A DNA stretch of 48,759 nucleotides from an uncultured Bacteroidales bacterium. Lineage in GTDB: Bacteria; Bacteroidota; Bacteroidia; Bacteroidales; F082. Below, piece after piece: positions 32,657 to 41,004 of this stretch. Each line of letters begins with the position of its first letter. The stretch's first letter is position 1. Below the pieces are notes generated by a model. The model had not been told where the DNA came from, did not search any database, and worked only from the letters and a program-made list of their open reading frames with translations. Both the position numbers and the translations under genes were made by a program. The stretch covers positions 1 through 48,759 of the forward strand of contig CAMYYB010000013.1 of assembly GCA_947303335.1 (NCBI GenBank). The letters are read 5' to 3'.

Positions 32657-34137
32657 ATTGCCAATATTTTGTCGAAAGCATTATGGGCCAACCTAAAACG
32701 GGTCTTCACCTGTGACGTGGATCCGGTTGACCATCGAACCGTGGCCAAATAGTTGTCATCAGCAATCAATTTGGCGAACGCCGCCCGCAATCCCTTCGCT
32801 TTTGCCTTGACAGTTGATGACAAACCGGCATTCTGGTAAAAACAATGGAAGACGGTTTCCATAACCGCTATGTTGATGCGACCTCGTGTATAATCGGTGG
32901 GGATGCGGAAATTCCCGTCGCCAAACACAGTAAGTGTCAGGGAAAACACCTCCAATGCTTTCTTCTCCAGTATTTGAGTTTCGTCATCGCTCATCTTGTT
33001 AATCTTGGTCATGGCTTTTTCCATGAATTTGTCCATCGAACCGTCATAATCCAACTCATAGTTAAGTACCACAAAAGCCAGGCAGCGCAATACGGCCTCG
33101 CGGTCTTTCATGCGCAACGACTGTATGCCATACCCGATGGACTTGCCAAAAGTATGGCTCTCGGCAATCGTCTTGAGCAGTCGCGTGCTTCGTCCCTGGA
33201 AAATGCAGTTCCTGATTTCCTGGCGCGACAACTGTGTACCTCCCGTGTTAATGCGGTTGAAGACATCATACACAATTGACATTGAAACCGAGGGTTCCAT
33301 CACGTAGATAAACAGCTGCCTGTCCTCGATACGGGCCTTCAAGCCATCCCTTATCGTGTCTAACGTGTCAACAGTAGCATTATTCAGCACATTTTTGCCT
33401 TCGGGTTCCAGGCCCGTCAGCAGCAGCTTACCTGCCATGAAATCACGCAAGGTAGAAGTCCTTTGCAAGCCGTCCACTACGATATACTGCGTTTCGGAAT
33501 TTTTCTTGAGATAGATTGGAGGCAACGGCAAACCCATCAGAATGGACTCTATGAACTTGCTCTTCTGCTCAGCCTTCCACACCTCATGTCGCTGAAAGTC
33601 GGGAGAGAGGATGATGTCTCCTTTGTTCAGTTTCCGCAGATATTCATAAATGGAGAATTTATCCTCCTTGATATTTACCGTTTCATCCAGAGAGGGATAA
33701 TCGGCCACATCGTCTTCCTCTTCTTCCTCGTTGGAAGCCACATATCTGCCACTTTTCAGCTGAAGCAAATTCAGGGTTTCCAGCCACGATAGGAAAGTGC
33801 GCACCATATCCGGTTGACATTGTCCTGCCACTTTGCTTTCAATGTCCTCCGGAGTGCATCCATTGTCACCCACTGCGGCCAAAATCGAGGCAACCTCGCC
33901 ACGTTCCAAGAGTTTCCGCTTGAATAACTTCGCACGGCGTGAGCCGGAAAGCTGCATGAACGGCCATCCGTCGCCTATATCGTATCTGCCATCCTTTTCC
34001 ACCAAAATCCCCACATGCAAAAGCATCGACAAATAATCGTCCTCTGGGTCGGCTGCACCGACTGTCTGGAGATTTTTGTTGTCGAAAGTCTCAAACACGC
34101 GGTTCAGATTCGGTGCGTATATATTTGTCTTTTCCAC
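32653..34137 (-). CDS. DUF262 (GmrS/ParB-like) domain protein
   Basis: A 494-residue protein with a DUF262 domain from about residue 155: KGDIILSPDFQRHEVWK, SILMGLPLPPIYL and the nucleotide-binding VVDGLQRTSTL (D-G-x-Q-R). DUF262 is the NTPase/nuclease-like domain of GmrS, SspE and related defence proteins. Residues 1-140 form an extra N-terminal region with a winged-helix look (GCTPEDIESKVAGQCQPDMVRTF is its core, cited here as GCTPEDIES and PDMVRTFLSW). I do not see an HNH (DUF1524) motif, so it is not a full GmrSD. The start is GTG at 34137, 35 bp after a TATCTTTG box. It is the first gene of the three-gene operon. Confidence 0.78.
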   Translation of the reverse strand: MEKTNIYAPNLNRVFETFDNKNLQTVGAADPEDDYLSMLLHVGILVEKDGRYDIGDGWPFMQLSGSRRAKLFKRKLLERGEVASILAAVGDNGCTPEDIESKVAGQCQPDMVRTFLSWLETLNLLQLKSGRYVASNEEEEEDDVADYPSLDETVNIKEDKFSIYEYLRKLNKGDIILSPDFQRHEVWKAEQKSKFIESILMGLPLPPIYLKKNSETQYIVVDGLQRTSTLRDFMAGKLLLTGLEPEGKNVLNNATVDTLDTIRDGLKARIEDRQLFIYVMEPSVSMSIVYDVFNRINTGGTQLSRQEIRNCIFQGRSTRLLKTIAESHTFGKSIGYGIQSLRMKDREAVLRCLAFVVLNYELDYDGSMDKFMEKAMTKINKMSDDETQILEKKALEVFSLTLTVFGDGNFRIPTDYTRGRINIAVMETVFHCFYQNAGLSSTVKAKAKGLRAAFAKLIADDNYLATVRWSTGSTSQVKTRFRLAHNAFDKILAI

Positions 34138-34171
34138 AATTATAAATCTAAATCCAATCTTATTCGAACCG

Positions 34172-34179
34172 CAAAGATA
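34172..34179 (-). promoter_or_regulatory. Promoter of the DUF262 operon
   Basis: Minus strand TATCTTTG then CGG, a full match to TAnnTTTG, 35 bp upstream of the GTG start. A clear TTTG -33 element is not seen. It makes the operon independent of the flanking polysaccharide genes. Confidence 0.6.
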
Positions 34180-34233
34180 GCACTTTTTTCGACATAGGCG
34201 GAAATTATTTAACCTTGACGATAACCTATAGAT

Positions 34234-35418
34234 TCAACTTTCAATTCTAATCTTTATCGTTTTCATCGCTTCTTCACAAGCTTTCACAGCATCTTCAGCC
34301 GTTGCGCCTTGTGCAATCACAAAGCCGATTCGGTCGTTGCTGCAATGGATTGGGGTGGACTCCTCGCCAACTTCCTTGGTGAAGGTTATTTGCATTACAC
34401 CTGGAACCTTTTTTGCCTTTTCAACACCTTCAATAGCCTTAATAGTACCAAATGGCACTTCAAAGTAGCGGATGGCAGAACCGCAATGGAGGGTAGGCTC
34501 TATGTCTGGTTGTTCTCCCATAGCCACCTTGATAGTGCTACCTACCATATTGATACCCGTGCTAAGCGGTACCAAATGCGTGGTGATGTTGTCGCCACCC
34601 ATGCGGGCACCTAACTCAATCATAACAGGGCCACGCTTGGTTACTTTCATCTCCACATGGGCTGGGCCTTTGTCTATCCCTATTGACTTACAAGCCATTT
34701 CTGCCACCTCTCTTATTTGTTGCTGCGTATTGACTGGTAAACGTGAAGGTTGAGTATGACCCATCTCCACAAAATGTGGAGCGCCAGTGGTAATTTTGTC
34801 TGTGATTTGCAGTATGTTCACTTTCCCATCCACCACCATCACTTCCACACTCACTTCGGGACCATCCAAATACTCCTCCACAATCACCCCACCATGACGG
34901 CTGCAAGAATGGCTATACTCATAATTGGCTAATAGTTCCTCAAAACTGTTCACTTTGGCCACACCATGGCTTCCCGCATTGTCGGTTGGCTTCATAATGC
35001 AAGGGAAAGTAACCTTACCTTCCAAAGCCTTCAAATCTTCAAACGATTCCACATCAAAATACCAAGGCGAAGGTACACCAAAATCCTTGAAAGCCTTAAT
35101 CATCACGCTCTTGTCGGTAGCCTTTACCGAAGTGGTATAGTTGATACTGTGCAGGTGAAGTTTATCGGAAGTCTTAGCCACCCCACGCATAGGCATATCA
35201 GTAGCCAAGGTCATAATGCCATCAGGCTGATAATCTTCAGCCGCAACCAACACGGCATCCTCGTCCATCGTGGAGGCATTATAATACTTGTCAGCATACG
35301 GTATGCCGATGGCCTGTGGATTGAAGTCCACGACAGCCACATGCAAACCCATTTCTTTGGCTTTGAGGATAGCAGGGAGTTGAAGCACCGAGGCTCCTAC
35401 AATCATTATTCGTTTCAT
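34234..35418 (-). CDS. ATP-grasp ligase coupled to the initiating sugar transferase
   Basis: A 394-residue ATP-grasp enzyme of the PurK/carbamoyl-phosphate-synthase type. The N-terminal domain reads RIMIVGASVLQLPAI, the ATP loop is FPCIMKPTDNAGSHGV near residue 140, and the metal-binding block is GPVMIELGARMGGDNI near 270. The C-terminal domain (HCGSAIRYFEVP) is as in other three-domain ligases. It overlaps the sugar-transferase gene by 4 bp (ATGA), so it likely acts on the first sugar or its lipid carrier, for example by adding an amino or hydroxy acid to an amino sugar. It is the fourth ATP-grasp gene in the window. The DUF262 operon lies directly downstream. Confidence 0.83.
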   Translation of the reverse strand: MKRIMIVGASVLQLPAILKAKEMGLHVAVVDFNPQAIGIPYADKYYNASTMDEDAVLVAAEDYQPDGIMTLATDMPMRGVAKTSDKLHLHSINYTTSVKATDKSVMIKAFKDFGVPSPWYFDVESFEDLKALEGKVTFPCIMKPTDNAGSHGVAKVNSFEELLANYEYSHSCSRHGGVIVEEYLDGPEVSVEVMVVDGKVNILQITDKITTGAPHFVEMGHTQPSRLPVNTQQQIREVAEMACKSIGIDKGPAHVEMKVTKRGPVMIELGARMGGDNITTHLVPLSTGINMVGSTIKVAMGEQPDIEPTLHCGSAIRYFEVPFGTIKAIEGVEKAKKVPGVMQITFTKEVGEESTPIHCSNDRIGFVIAQGATAEDAVKACEEAMKTIKIRIES

Positions 35419-36026
35419 TTCTTGTAGCTTTGCTCTGTATTAATGTTTTTTCGGGCAATAACCGACCAAACAGTCTGGATAAGGATCTTGATATCCATCC
35501 ACATTGTGACATTGTCAGCATAATAGGCATCCCACTTAAACTTCTCGTCCTGAGTGATGCTGTTTCTGAAATAAGCTTGAGCATAACCCGTCACGCCTGG
35601 TTTCACATTATAACTCTTTTGATGGTTTTCGTCCATCTCGCTGAGTTGTTTTCCCTCTTTCCAAAGCTTCGGTCTCGGCCCAACAAAGCTCATGTCACCC
35701 AACAGAATGTTTAAGAACTGAGGGAACTCATCCAGCGAAGTCTTACGCATAATCTTTCCAATAGGCGTAACACGAGGGTCATCGTCGCTATTATATGTGC
35801 TGCCGTCAGGGTTCTTCAGGTCTGGTGAATTGACGTACATCGAACGAAGCTTGAACATCTTATAAGGCTTATAGTTCTTGCCCGCACGTGTAGCATTATA
35901 AAAAACCGGACCTTTATCCGTCAGCCAGATGAATGGAGCCAGAATGATAATCTCAAGTAAAACAAACGGCAGCAGTATCAGACTACCGATGATGTCGAAA
36001 AGACGCTTAAAAAAAACATGGTACAT
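35415..36026 (-). CDS. Initiating bacterial sugar transferase (PglC/WcaJ-type catalytic domain)
   Basis: Transfers a sugar 1-phosphate from a UDP-sugar to undecaprenyl phosphate, the first step of repeat-unit assembly, at the inner face of the inner membrane. The 203-residue length is that of the short monotopic PglC-type enzymes. Residues 8-33 are a re-entrant membrane helix with a conserved Pro, followed by the GPVFYNATRAGKN motif, FKLRSMY, the catalytic pair in KTSLDEFPQ (Asp-Glu), FVGPRP, and PGVTGYAQ. The donor may be the product of the large dehydratase at 38559, such as UDP-QuiNAc or UDP-bacillosamine-type sugars. Confidence 0.93.
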   Translation of the reverse strand: MYHVFFKRLFDIIGSLILLPFVLLEIIILAPFIWLTDKGPVFYNATRAGKNYKPYKMFKLRSMYVNSPDLKNPDGSTYNSDDDPRVTPIGKIMRKTSLDEFPQFLNILLGDMSFVGPRPKLWKEGKQLSEMDENHQKSYNVKPGVTGYAQAYFRNSITQDEKFKWDAYYADNVTMWMDIKILIQTVWSVIARKNINTEQSYKK

Positions 36027-36051
36027 ATTTATTATTGAATTACATTATTAG

Positions 36052-37275
36052 CTAATCAATTATTACATGTCGTTTGGTCAGAACCATAATAATAACAAAA
36101 CAAACCACTGCTTGCAAGAATGTAGACCAACAAAAGCCCCACAAACCCATGTGTAAAACAAAAGTAAATACTAAAACAAAAGCCAAATATAAGACTAGGC
36201 TAATTACAGAAAAAATTGTTTGAAAAGATGTTTTGGCAAATTGCAATAGTATAAGATTAGCTGTTCCATAAGTGGTTTTAATGACAATTGCACCAACAAT
36301 CATAGGAATAAACTTAACAGCTTCATCATAAAACATCGGGTATAAAAACTTGCATAAAACAATACCTGCCAATGAAAAAACAAATACAAGCAAGGCCATA
36401 ATTATTGGTATTAAAACTAATATTCTTCTGTATAATTTACGACTTATTACAATTTTGTCTTTATCAACTAGATAGCTTAACAAAACATTACGAACGGGAC
36501 TACTAATAACCGAAATTACTTTACTAACAACACCTGCTGCATTATATATAGACACATTGTTTCCACCTAAAACTGGATAAATCAATAATTTATCACAATA
36601 AACAATAGCATTACCAATAACATTCGTAGCACTGAGTTCAAGATACTTTTTATTTATTTCAGGTGTTTTTCTACTACGCATTTTGCCTATTTGTAATAAT
36701 TTATGAGCTTGAACAAACACATAAATACTACCTGCAAGATACCCGGAAATAAAAACAAGTTGCCAATAGTGGAAAAAGGTAAACAAACCCAAACCAACAA
36801 AGAAACCTAATACGATCAAAGCATTATCAATGGTGATTTTTTTAAAATCAATATTTAGTCTAAAAACTATGTAGTAGTAATCATGAAAAAACAAAAACAA
36901 CAAAACAACAAGTGACAACAGAATATTAATAATATCAGTACTGTTTGAATAGGCAAAAATTATGAAACCAGTGATAATAACACCAATTATTGTAACAAAT
37001 GCAAATATATGATTGAACTTTAAATTCAATTGATCATCGGTAATACATCTACTTTTTTCCAATAACCTTAAAGTCGCGAGAGGGGTTATCAGTACATTTG
37101 TGATATATCTAATAATACTTAGGATCGTTAAAAACAATCCGTTCTCTTCACCTGACAAATATCTTGCAATAACAGGCTGAACGACAAAATATAATGCGAA
37201 AGTTGGTAAAGCATACGCAACTAAACTGTACGAAACATCTTTGATGATTTTTTGATATCTCTTGAAAAAACTCAT
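36052..37275 (-). CDS. wzx: Wzx-type polysaccharide flippase
   Basis: A 407-residue integral-membrane protein of the MOP superfamily with about 12 hydrophobic helices, basic at its start (MSFFKRYQKIIKDVSYSL). It moves the undecaprenyl-linked repeat unit across the inner membrane. As usual for flippases, sequence motifs are weak and the call rests on topology, length and position between the sugar transferase and the polymerase genes. The DNA is strongly A+T-rich compared with lysS or ugd, as typical for wzx/wzy genes acquired by transfer. Confidence 0.85.
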   Translation of the reverse strand: MSFFKRYQKIIKDVSYSLVAYALPTFALYFVVQPVIARYLSGEENGLFLTILSIIRYITNVLITPLATLRLLEKSRCITDDQLNLKFNHIFAFVTIIGVIITGFIIFAYSNSTDIINILLSLVVLLFLFFHDYYYIVFRLNIDFKKITIDNALIVLGFFVGLGLFTFFHYWQLVFISGYLAGSIYVFVQAHKLLQIGKMRSRKTPEINKKYLELSATNVIGNAIVYCDKLLIYPVLGGNNVSIYNAAGVVSKVISVISSPVRNVLLSYLVDKDKIVISRKLYRRILVLIPIIMALLVFVFSLAGIVLCKFLYPMFYDEAVKFIPMIVGAIVIKTTYGTANLILLQFAKTSFQTIFSVISLVLYLAFVLVFTFVLHMGLWGFCWSTFLQAVVCFVIIMVLTKRHVIID

Positions 37276-37346
37276 TTGACTTAATTATTAATTTTATCGT
37301 TAATACATGAAACCTTCTACTCTATCTACCAAACTCACAAATTTTT

Positions 37347-38513
37347 TTATTCTGTTTCCATTTCCATTTCTGTTTCTAAACTATCCATTTGCATTGAAAA
37401 ACAACAATTTGATACAATCACAAATAGCAATAAAGGATTTCCTAATTGAGTATTGTTAAACATTAGTATTGTAAAAACAATGAAAAACAAAACACGTGTG
37501 AGCATTTTTGAGAACGAAAAAGATACCAACTTCGAAATACTAAACAAAAGAGGGATGGCAAACAAGCCTAATTCACACAAAAAACCTCCATACGCACTTC
37601 CAATCCTACCTCTAAATCCATTTGGCATCAAATAGTTTCCGAATGCGTCTTGGATTGCAGCAAAAATTGAATTGTATCTTGTATTTATACTGGCATCATC
37701 CTCAATACCCATTGCCCCTTCATTCATAAAACCACTTATTATAGTATTCATCCTGGTACCAGTTAGTACGGTATTCACCAAAAAAAGAAAGACAAAAGCC
37801 ATGAAAATTGTAACAATTACAATCAACAATCCTTTCTTTGACCTAATGTTATCTATTAAAAAAAACAACCAATATGCTACTATAAAAATAATTCCGAGAG
37901 AACTTTGGGCAAATATTACACCCATAATCAAAATCATAGTTACATATAACCATTTTCTTTTTCCAAAACGGGAAGTCATCAATAAAAAATAAAAGCATGT
38001 GATTCCTAAATAAGAAGGTTCAGAAGCCAATCCGACCACCCCTCTACTCATGTCCTTCCAGCGAGCCATACCGACCAATGAAACAGCAAAACTTCTATCA
38101 ACAAAAAATTGGATCAAGCTTACACTAAACCATATAATAATGCATAACTTAATAAATCGTTCAGGGAACCCTCCAACCGTATAAAAAGTAATAGAAATGG
38201 CCCAAGGGATAAAAAAGATTGCACAATAATTATAAAAACCTCTTAAAGAATTCAATGAAATACCACTAAATATCAATAATAGTATTGCCATAAATATAGT
38301 AAATAAAGAAACATAAAAATAGGTTTGAAACCTTCCTCGAATAAGCGGTTTTTGAATATTATACAAACAAATGATCACAGCCAATACGAGAGCATAGGGC
38401 TGCATGTCTGTTTCAAAAAATGGGTTTCCAAAAAGGAAGGGAAACATGCAAAACAACAGAAAAATATAATAAAAAAGATGACGAACTCTAAAACGGATCT
38501 CTGTAGAATTCAT
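37347..38513 (-). CDS. wzy: Wzy-type O-antigen/capsule polymerase
   Basis: A 388-residue membrane protein with about 10-12 predicted helices and one larger hydrophilic loop around residues 255-295 (GTRMNTIISGFMNEGAMG), the expected periplasmic loop of Wzy. It would polymerise repeat units in the periplasm. Other notable segments: GLASEPSYLGITCFYFL and LMPNGFRGRIGSAYGGFL. Identification is by topology, A+T-rich composition and the gene order next to wzx. A ligase of the WaaL type has a similar layout, but the context favours a polymerase. Confidence 0.8.
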   Translation of the reverse strand: MNSTEIRFRVRHLFYYIFLLFCMFPFLFGNPFFETDMQPYALVLAVIICLYNIQKPLIRGRFQTYFYVSLFTIFMAILLLIFSGISLNSLRGFYNYCAIFFIPWAISITFYTVGGFPERFIKLCIIIWFSVSLIQFFVDRSFAVSLVGMARWKDMSRGVVGLASEPSYLGITCFYFLLMTSRFGKRKWLYVTMILIMGVIFAQSSLGIIFIVAYWLFFLIDNIRSKKGLLIVIVTIFMAFVFLFLVNTVLTGTRMNTIISGFMNEGAMGIEDDASINTRYNSIFAAIQDAFGNYLMPNGFRGRIGSAYGGFLCELGLFAIPLLFSISKLVSFSFSKMLTRVLFFIVFTILMFNNTQLGNPLLLFVIVSNCCFSMQMDSLETEMEMETE

Positions 38514-38558
38514 AATGTTTTGTTTCGTATTAAAAACAATGTTAGAGATTGTTTTGGC

Positions 38559-40463
38559 TCATTGTTTGTCGTAAACCTCAAACCTGCTATTCTTGCTAAT
38601 GAACTCTGGCACGGTTTTCTTCATCAATTTCACCATGTCAGGGATTTCCACTTTGCGAGACAGGTCTTCCAATTCGTTGATGATGGAAGCCACCTCATTG
38701 TATTCATATTTCCTCACCTTAGCGATACGGATACGCTCGTGCGGTGTGGGAAGCGTGTTTTCAGTATTCGACAGGACCTCCTCATAGAGCTTTTCACCCG
38801 GGCGAAGTCCCGTGTATTTGATTTCAATGTCTTTGCCCACCTCATATCCGGCAAGCTGAATCATGCGACGTGCCAAGGTGTCAATCTTCACGCTTTCGCC
38901 CATATCGAACACAAAAATCTGAGTTCCTGTGCTCATCGTGGCAGCCTCCATCACTAAACGGCAAGCTTCGGGGATGGTCATGAAGAAACGTGTAATGTCA
39001 GGATGGGTCACCGTAATAGGACCACCATTCTCTATCTGTTCCCTGAAACGCGGGATGACACTGCCATTACTGCCTAAGACATTACCGAAACGCGTGGTGA
39101 CGAACTTCGTCTTCCCTGGGTGCTTGCCTTGCTCTACAGCCAGACCCAGTGACTGCACATAGATTTCGGCCAGTCGCTTTGAGCAACCCATGATATTGGT
39201 GGGGTTCACCGCCTTGTCGGTGCTGATCATCACCATCTTCTCCACATCATACTCGATGCACTTGTCGGCCACGTTGCGCGAGCCATACACATTCACCAAC
39301 ACGGCTTCGCAGGGATTCTCTTCCATCAAAGGCACATGCTTGTAGGCAGCCGCATGGAACACCACCTGGGGATGATAATGCCTGAAGGCAAAGTCGAGAC
39401 GCGCCTGCTGCCTTACGTCGCCAATCACGGGGACGAAATCCAACTCGGGGAATCGGCCTTCAAGCTCAAGACGAATGTTGTGCATGGGCGTCTCTGCATT
39501 GTCGAACAATATCAGCCGTTTCACCCCAAATGTGGCAAGCTGTCGGCAAAGCTCGCTGCCGATACTGCCCGCCGCTCCCGTGACCAATACAATCTTGCCC
39601 TTGAAGTTGTCGATGATTGCATCCATCGACAATTCTATTTCGGGTCGTCCAAGCAGGTCTTCTATCTTGATGGCCCTTACCCGGCTATTTGATAAACGTC
39701 CTTCTTCCACTTCGTTGATGGTCGGAGCGATGAGAAGTTTGATATTGTTGTGGTTGCAATAGTCAATGAGTGTGTTTTCATGCTGGGCCTCTTTCTCGTT
39801 GGCGAAAAGGAGTGCCGAGATGGATAGACGATCGAAAATGTTTTGCAGTTCTTTATTGTTTTCGTAGTTGAAAATGGGATAATCCGACAGCTTGAGCTTT
39901 TTCGTGGTGCTTTCGGGGGAGACGAACCCGACGACCCGGTAATGGGGTGAGTTTTGCAATCGGGTGATGGCCGCCACCGACTTGTCGGAAGTGCCAAAGA
40001 CAAGCACGCGTTGTCGGTTTTTAATGTCGTTCAGGTTGCTCTTGTAGCGATTGTAGACTCCTACCATCAACACACGAACCAACAAAACCAAGAACAAGGA
40101 AAGAAGGAAATCGCAGCAAAGCGCGACGAAAACACTGGAGTTGAACAGACAAGTTATCGCAACGATGATGCCTAACAGCACTACTTTTGTCAGGAACGTC
40201 AAGGCATAGCGCAGCAGGTCGTGGAAGGAAGAATAGCGTACCACCAGCTTGTATTCCTTGAAGGCAAGCATGGCCATGATGCTGGCGACAACTGAGCCGC
40301 CTATCCACCACCAGATAAAGTTGCCTGCATAATAATCGGAACTGGTGAAGAAACTCAGCACAAGTAAAACAATTATCGATGCCCCAACAGAAAGGCACAA
40401 GTCCAAGCCGAAGAAGGCTTTGGAACTGAAATATTTGTTTTGAAATTTAGAAAAAAGACTCAT
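38559..40463 (-). CDS. Membrane-bound nucleotide-sugar 4,6-dehydratase (WbpM/CapD-type)
   Basis: A 634-residue protein with four N-terminal membrane helices (about 12-135), a CoA-binding-like Rossmann domain (RVLVFGTSDKS near 150) and a C-terminal SDR dehydratase domain (VTGAAGSIGSELCRQLA near 293; signature STDKAVNPTNIMG near 410). It converts UDP-GlcNAc to a 4-keto-6-deoxy intermediate for QuiNAc-, bacillosamine- or FucNAc-type sugars. It is the first glycan gene of the leftward locus. A nearly identical copy lies in opposite orientation at 47109-48759. It starts within a 4-bp overlap with a 32-codon frame upstream. Confidence 0.93.
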   Translation of the reverse strand: MSLFSKFQNKYFSSKAFFGLDLCLSVGASIIVLLVLSFFTSSDYYAGNFIWWWIGGSVVASIMAMLAFKEYKLVVRYSSFHDLLRYALTFLTKVVLLGIIVAITCLFNSSVFVALCCDFLLSLFLVLLVRVLMVGVYNRYKSNLNDIKNRQRVLVFGTSDKSVAAITRLQNSPHYRVVGFVSPESTTKKLKLSDYPIFNYENNKELQNIFDRLSISALLFANEKEAQHENTLIDYCNHNNIKLLIAPTINEVEEGRLSNSRVRAIKIEDLLGRPEIELSMDAIIDNFKGKIVLVTGAAGSIGSELCRQLATFGVKRLILFDNAETPMHNIRLELEGRFPELDFVPVIGDVRQQARLDFAFRHYHPQVVFHAAAYKHVPLMEENPCEAVLVNVYGSRNVADKCIEYDVEKMVMISTDKAVNPTNIMGCSKRLAEIYVQSLGLAVEQGKHPGKTKFVTTRFGNVLGSNGSVIPRFREQIENGGPITVTHPDITRFFMTIPEACRLVMEAATMSTGTQIFVFDMGESVKIDTLARRMIQLAGYEVGKDIEIKYTGLRPGEKLYEEVLSNTENTLPTPHERIRIAKVRKYEYNEVASIINELEDLSRKVEIPDMVKLMKKTVPEFISKNSRFEVYDKQ

Positions 40464-40558
40464 GATGGATCGAAAATTTTGGATGCCTTGTCGGAAGAGT
40501 CAGTCATTTTGATGATGCGTTTCTCCACAGCAGCGAAGTCAAAACGGTAGTCCGGCAT
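40460..40558 (-). CDS. 32-codon frame coupled to the dehydratase gene (possible gene remnant)
   Basis: ATG at 40558, TGA at 40460. The frame starts MPDYRFDFAAVEKRI and is polar throughout. It overlaps the end of the DUF6922-like gene by 20 bp and the start of the dehydratase by 4 bp (ATGA), so ribosomes could pass through all three. Its arrangement just after a DUF6922-like gene suggests the stump of a downstream partner gene that was replaced when the dehydratase gene was placed here. It could equally be a spurious frame. Confidence 0.35.
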   Translation of the reverse strand: MPDYRFDFAAVEKRIIKMTDSSDKASKIFDPS

Positions 40559-40892
40559 ACGGCAGAGACCCCAAGTGTGCTTTCCTTAACTGTGCTTGTT
40601 TGTAACATTTCGTCTCGGTCTTTTCAATATTCAAGGCGCGGCACATGAATTCAAGGTCGCGCGGACTGAGGTCCACCACTTCGTCGCGGGCAATCTTGCG
40701 GAAACCACGGATGCCGCCATAGAGGTCGAAGGCCGCATACCAGTCGAAGAGCCGTCCCATCGTGATGACCCTTTCGGCCACCACACGACGGTATCGCTGC
40801 CAGTCGAAGTTCTCCAGAGAGTACTCCCACAGCAGCCCTCGGTTCACCTGGTGCTTGCCCTTCTCTTCCTTATATCCTGTAAATACTCTCAT
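40539..40892 (-). CDS. DUF6922-like small protein
   Basis: A 117-residue soluble protein with the pattern NRGLLWEYSLENFDWQRYR, RVVAERVITMGRLFDWYAAFDLYGG (landmarks RVITMG and YAAFDLYGG), LSPRDLEFMCRALN and a basic end. Proteins of this pattern (which I associate with DUF6922) are common in Bacteroidales, often directly upstream of an AbiEii-type nucleotidyltransferase toxin gene and then possibly antitoxin-like. No such partner follows here; the dehydratase gene does. A -7 box (TATTTTTG, 40916-40923) 24 bp upstream would drive this gene and probably the dehydratase and the rest of the leftward locus. Confidence 0.6.
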   Translation of the reverse strand: MRVFTGYKEEKGKHQVNRGLLWEYSLENFDWQRYRRVVAERVITMGRLFDWYAAFDLYGGIRGFRKIARDEVVDLSPRDLEFMCRALNIEKTETKCYKQAQLRKAHLGSLPYAGLPF

Positions 40893-40915
40893 ACGACTCT
40901 ATTTATATGATTCTG

Positions 40916-40923
40916 CAAAAATA
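40916..40923 (-). promoter_or_regulatory. Candidate promoter of the leftward glycan locus
   Basis: Minus strand TATTTTTG then CAG, matching TAnnTTTG, 24 bp upstream of the DUF6922-like ATG. No good -33 TTTG is seen. If active, it gives the dehydratase-wzy-wzx locus a promoter separate from the candidate invertible one at 42264-42580. Confidence 0.5.
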
Positions 40924-41004
40924 CGTCTTTTTCTTCACTCGTCATGGTTTTTGACTCAGATTGACTGATTTTACATCTTTTCATCAAGTCGTACAGTGCC
41001 TTGC

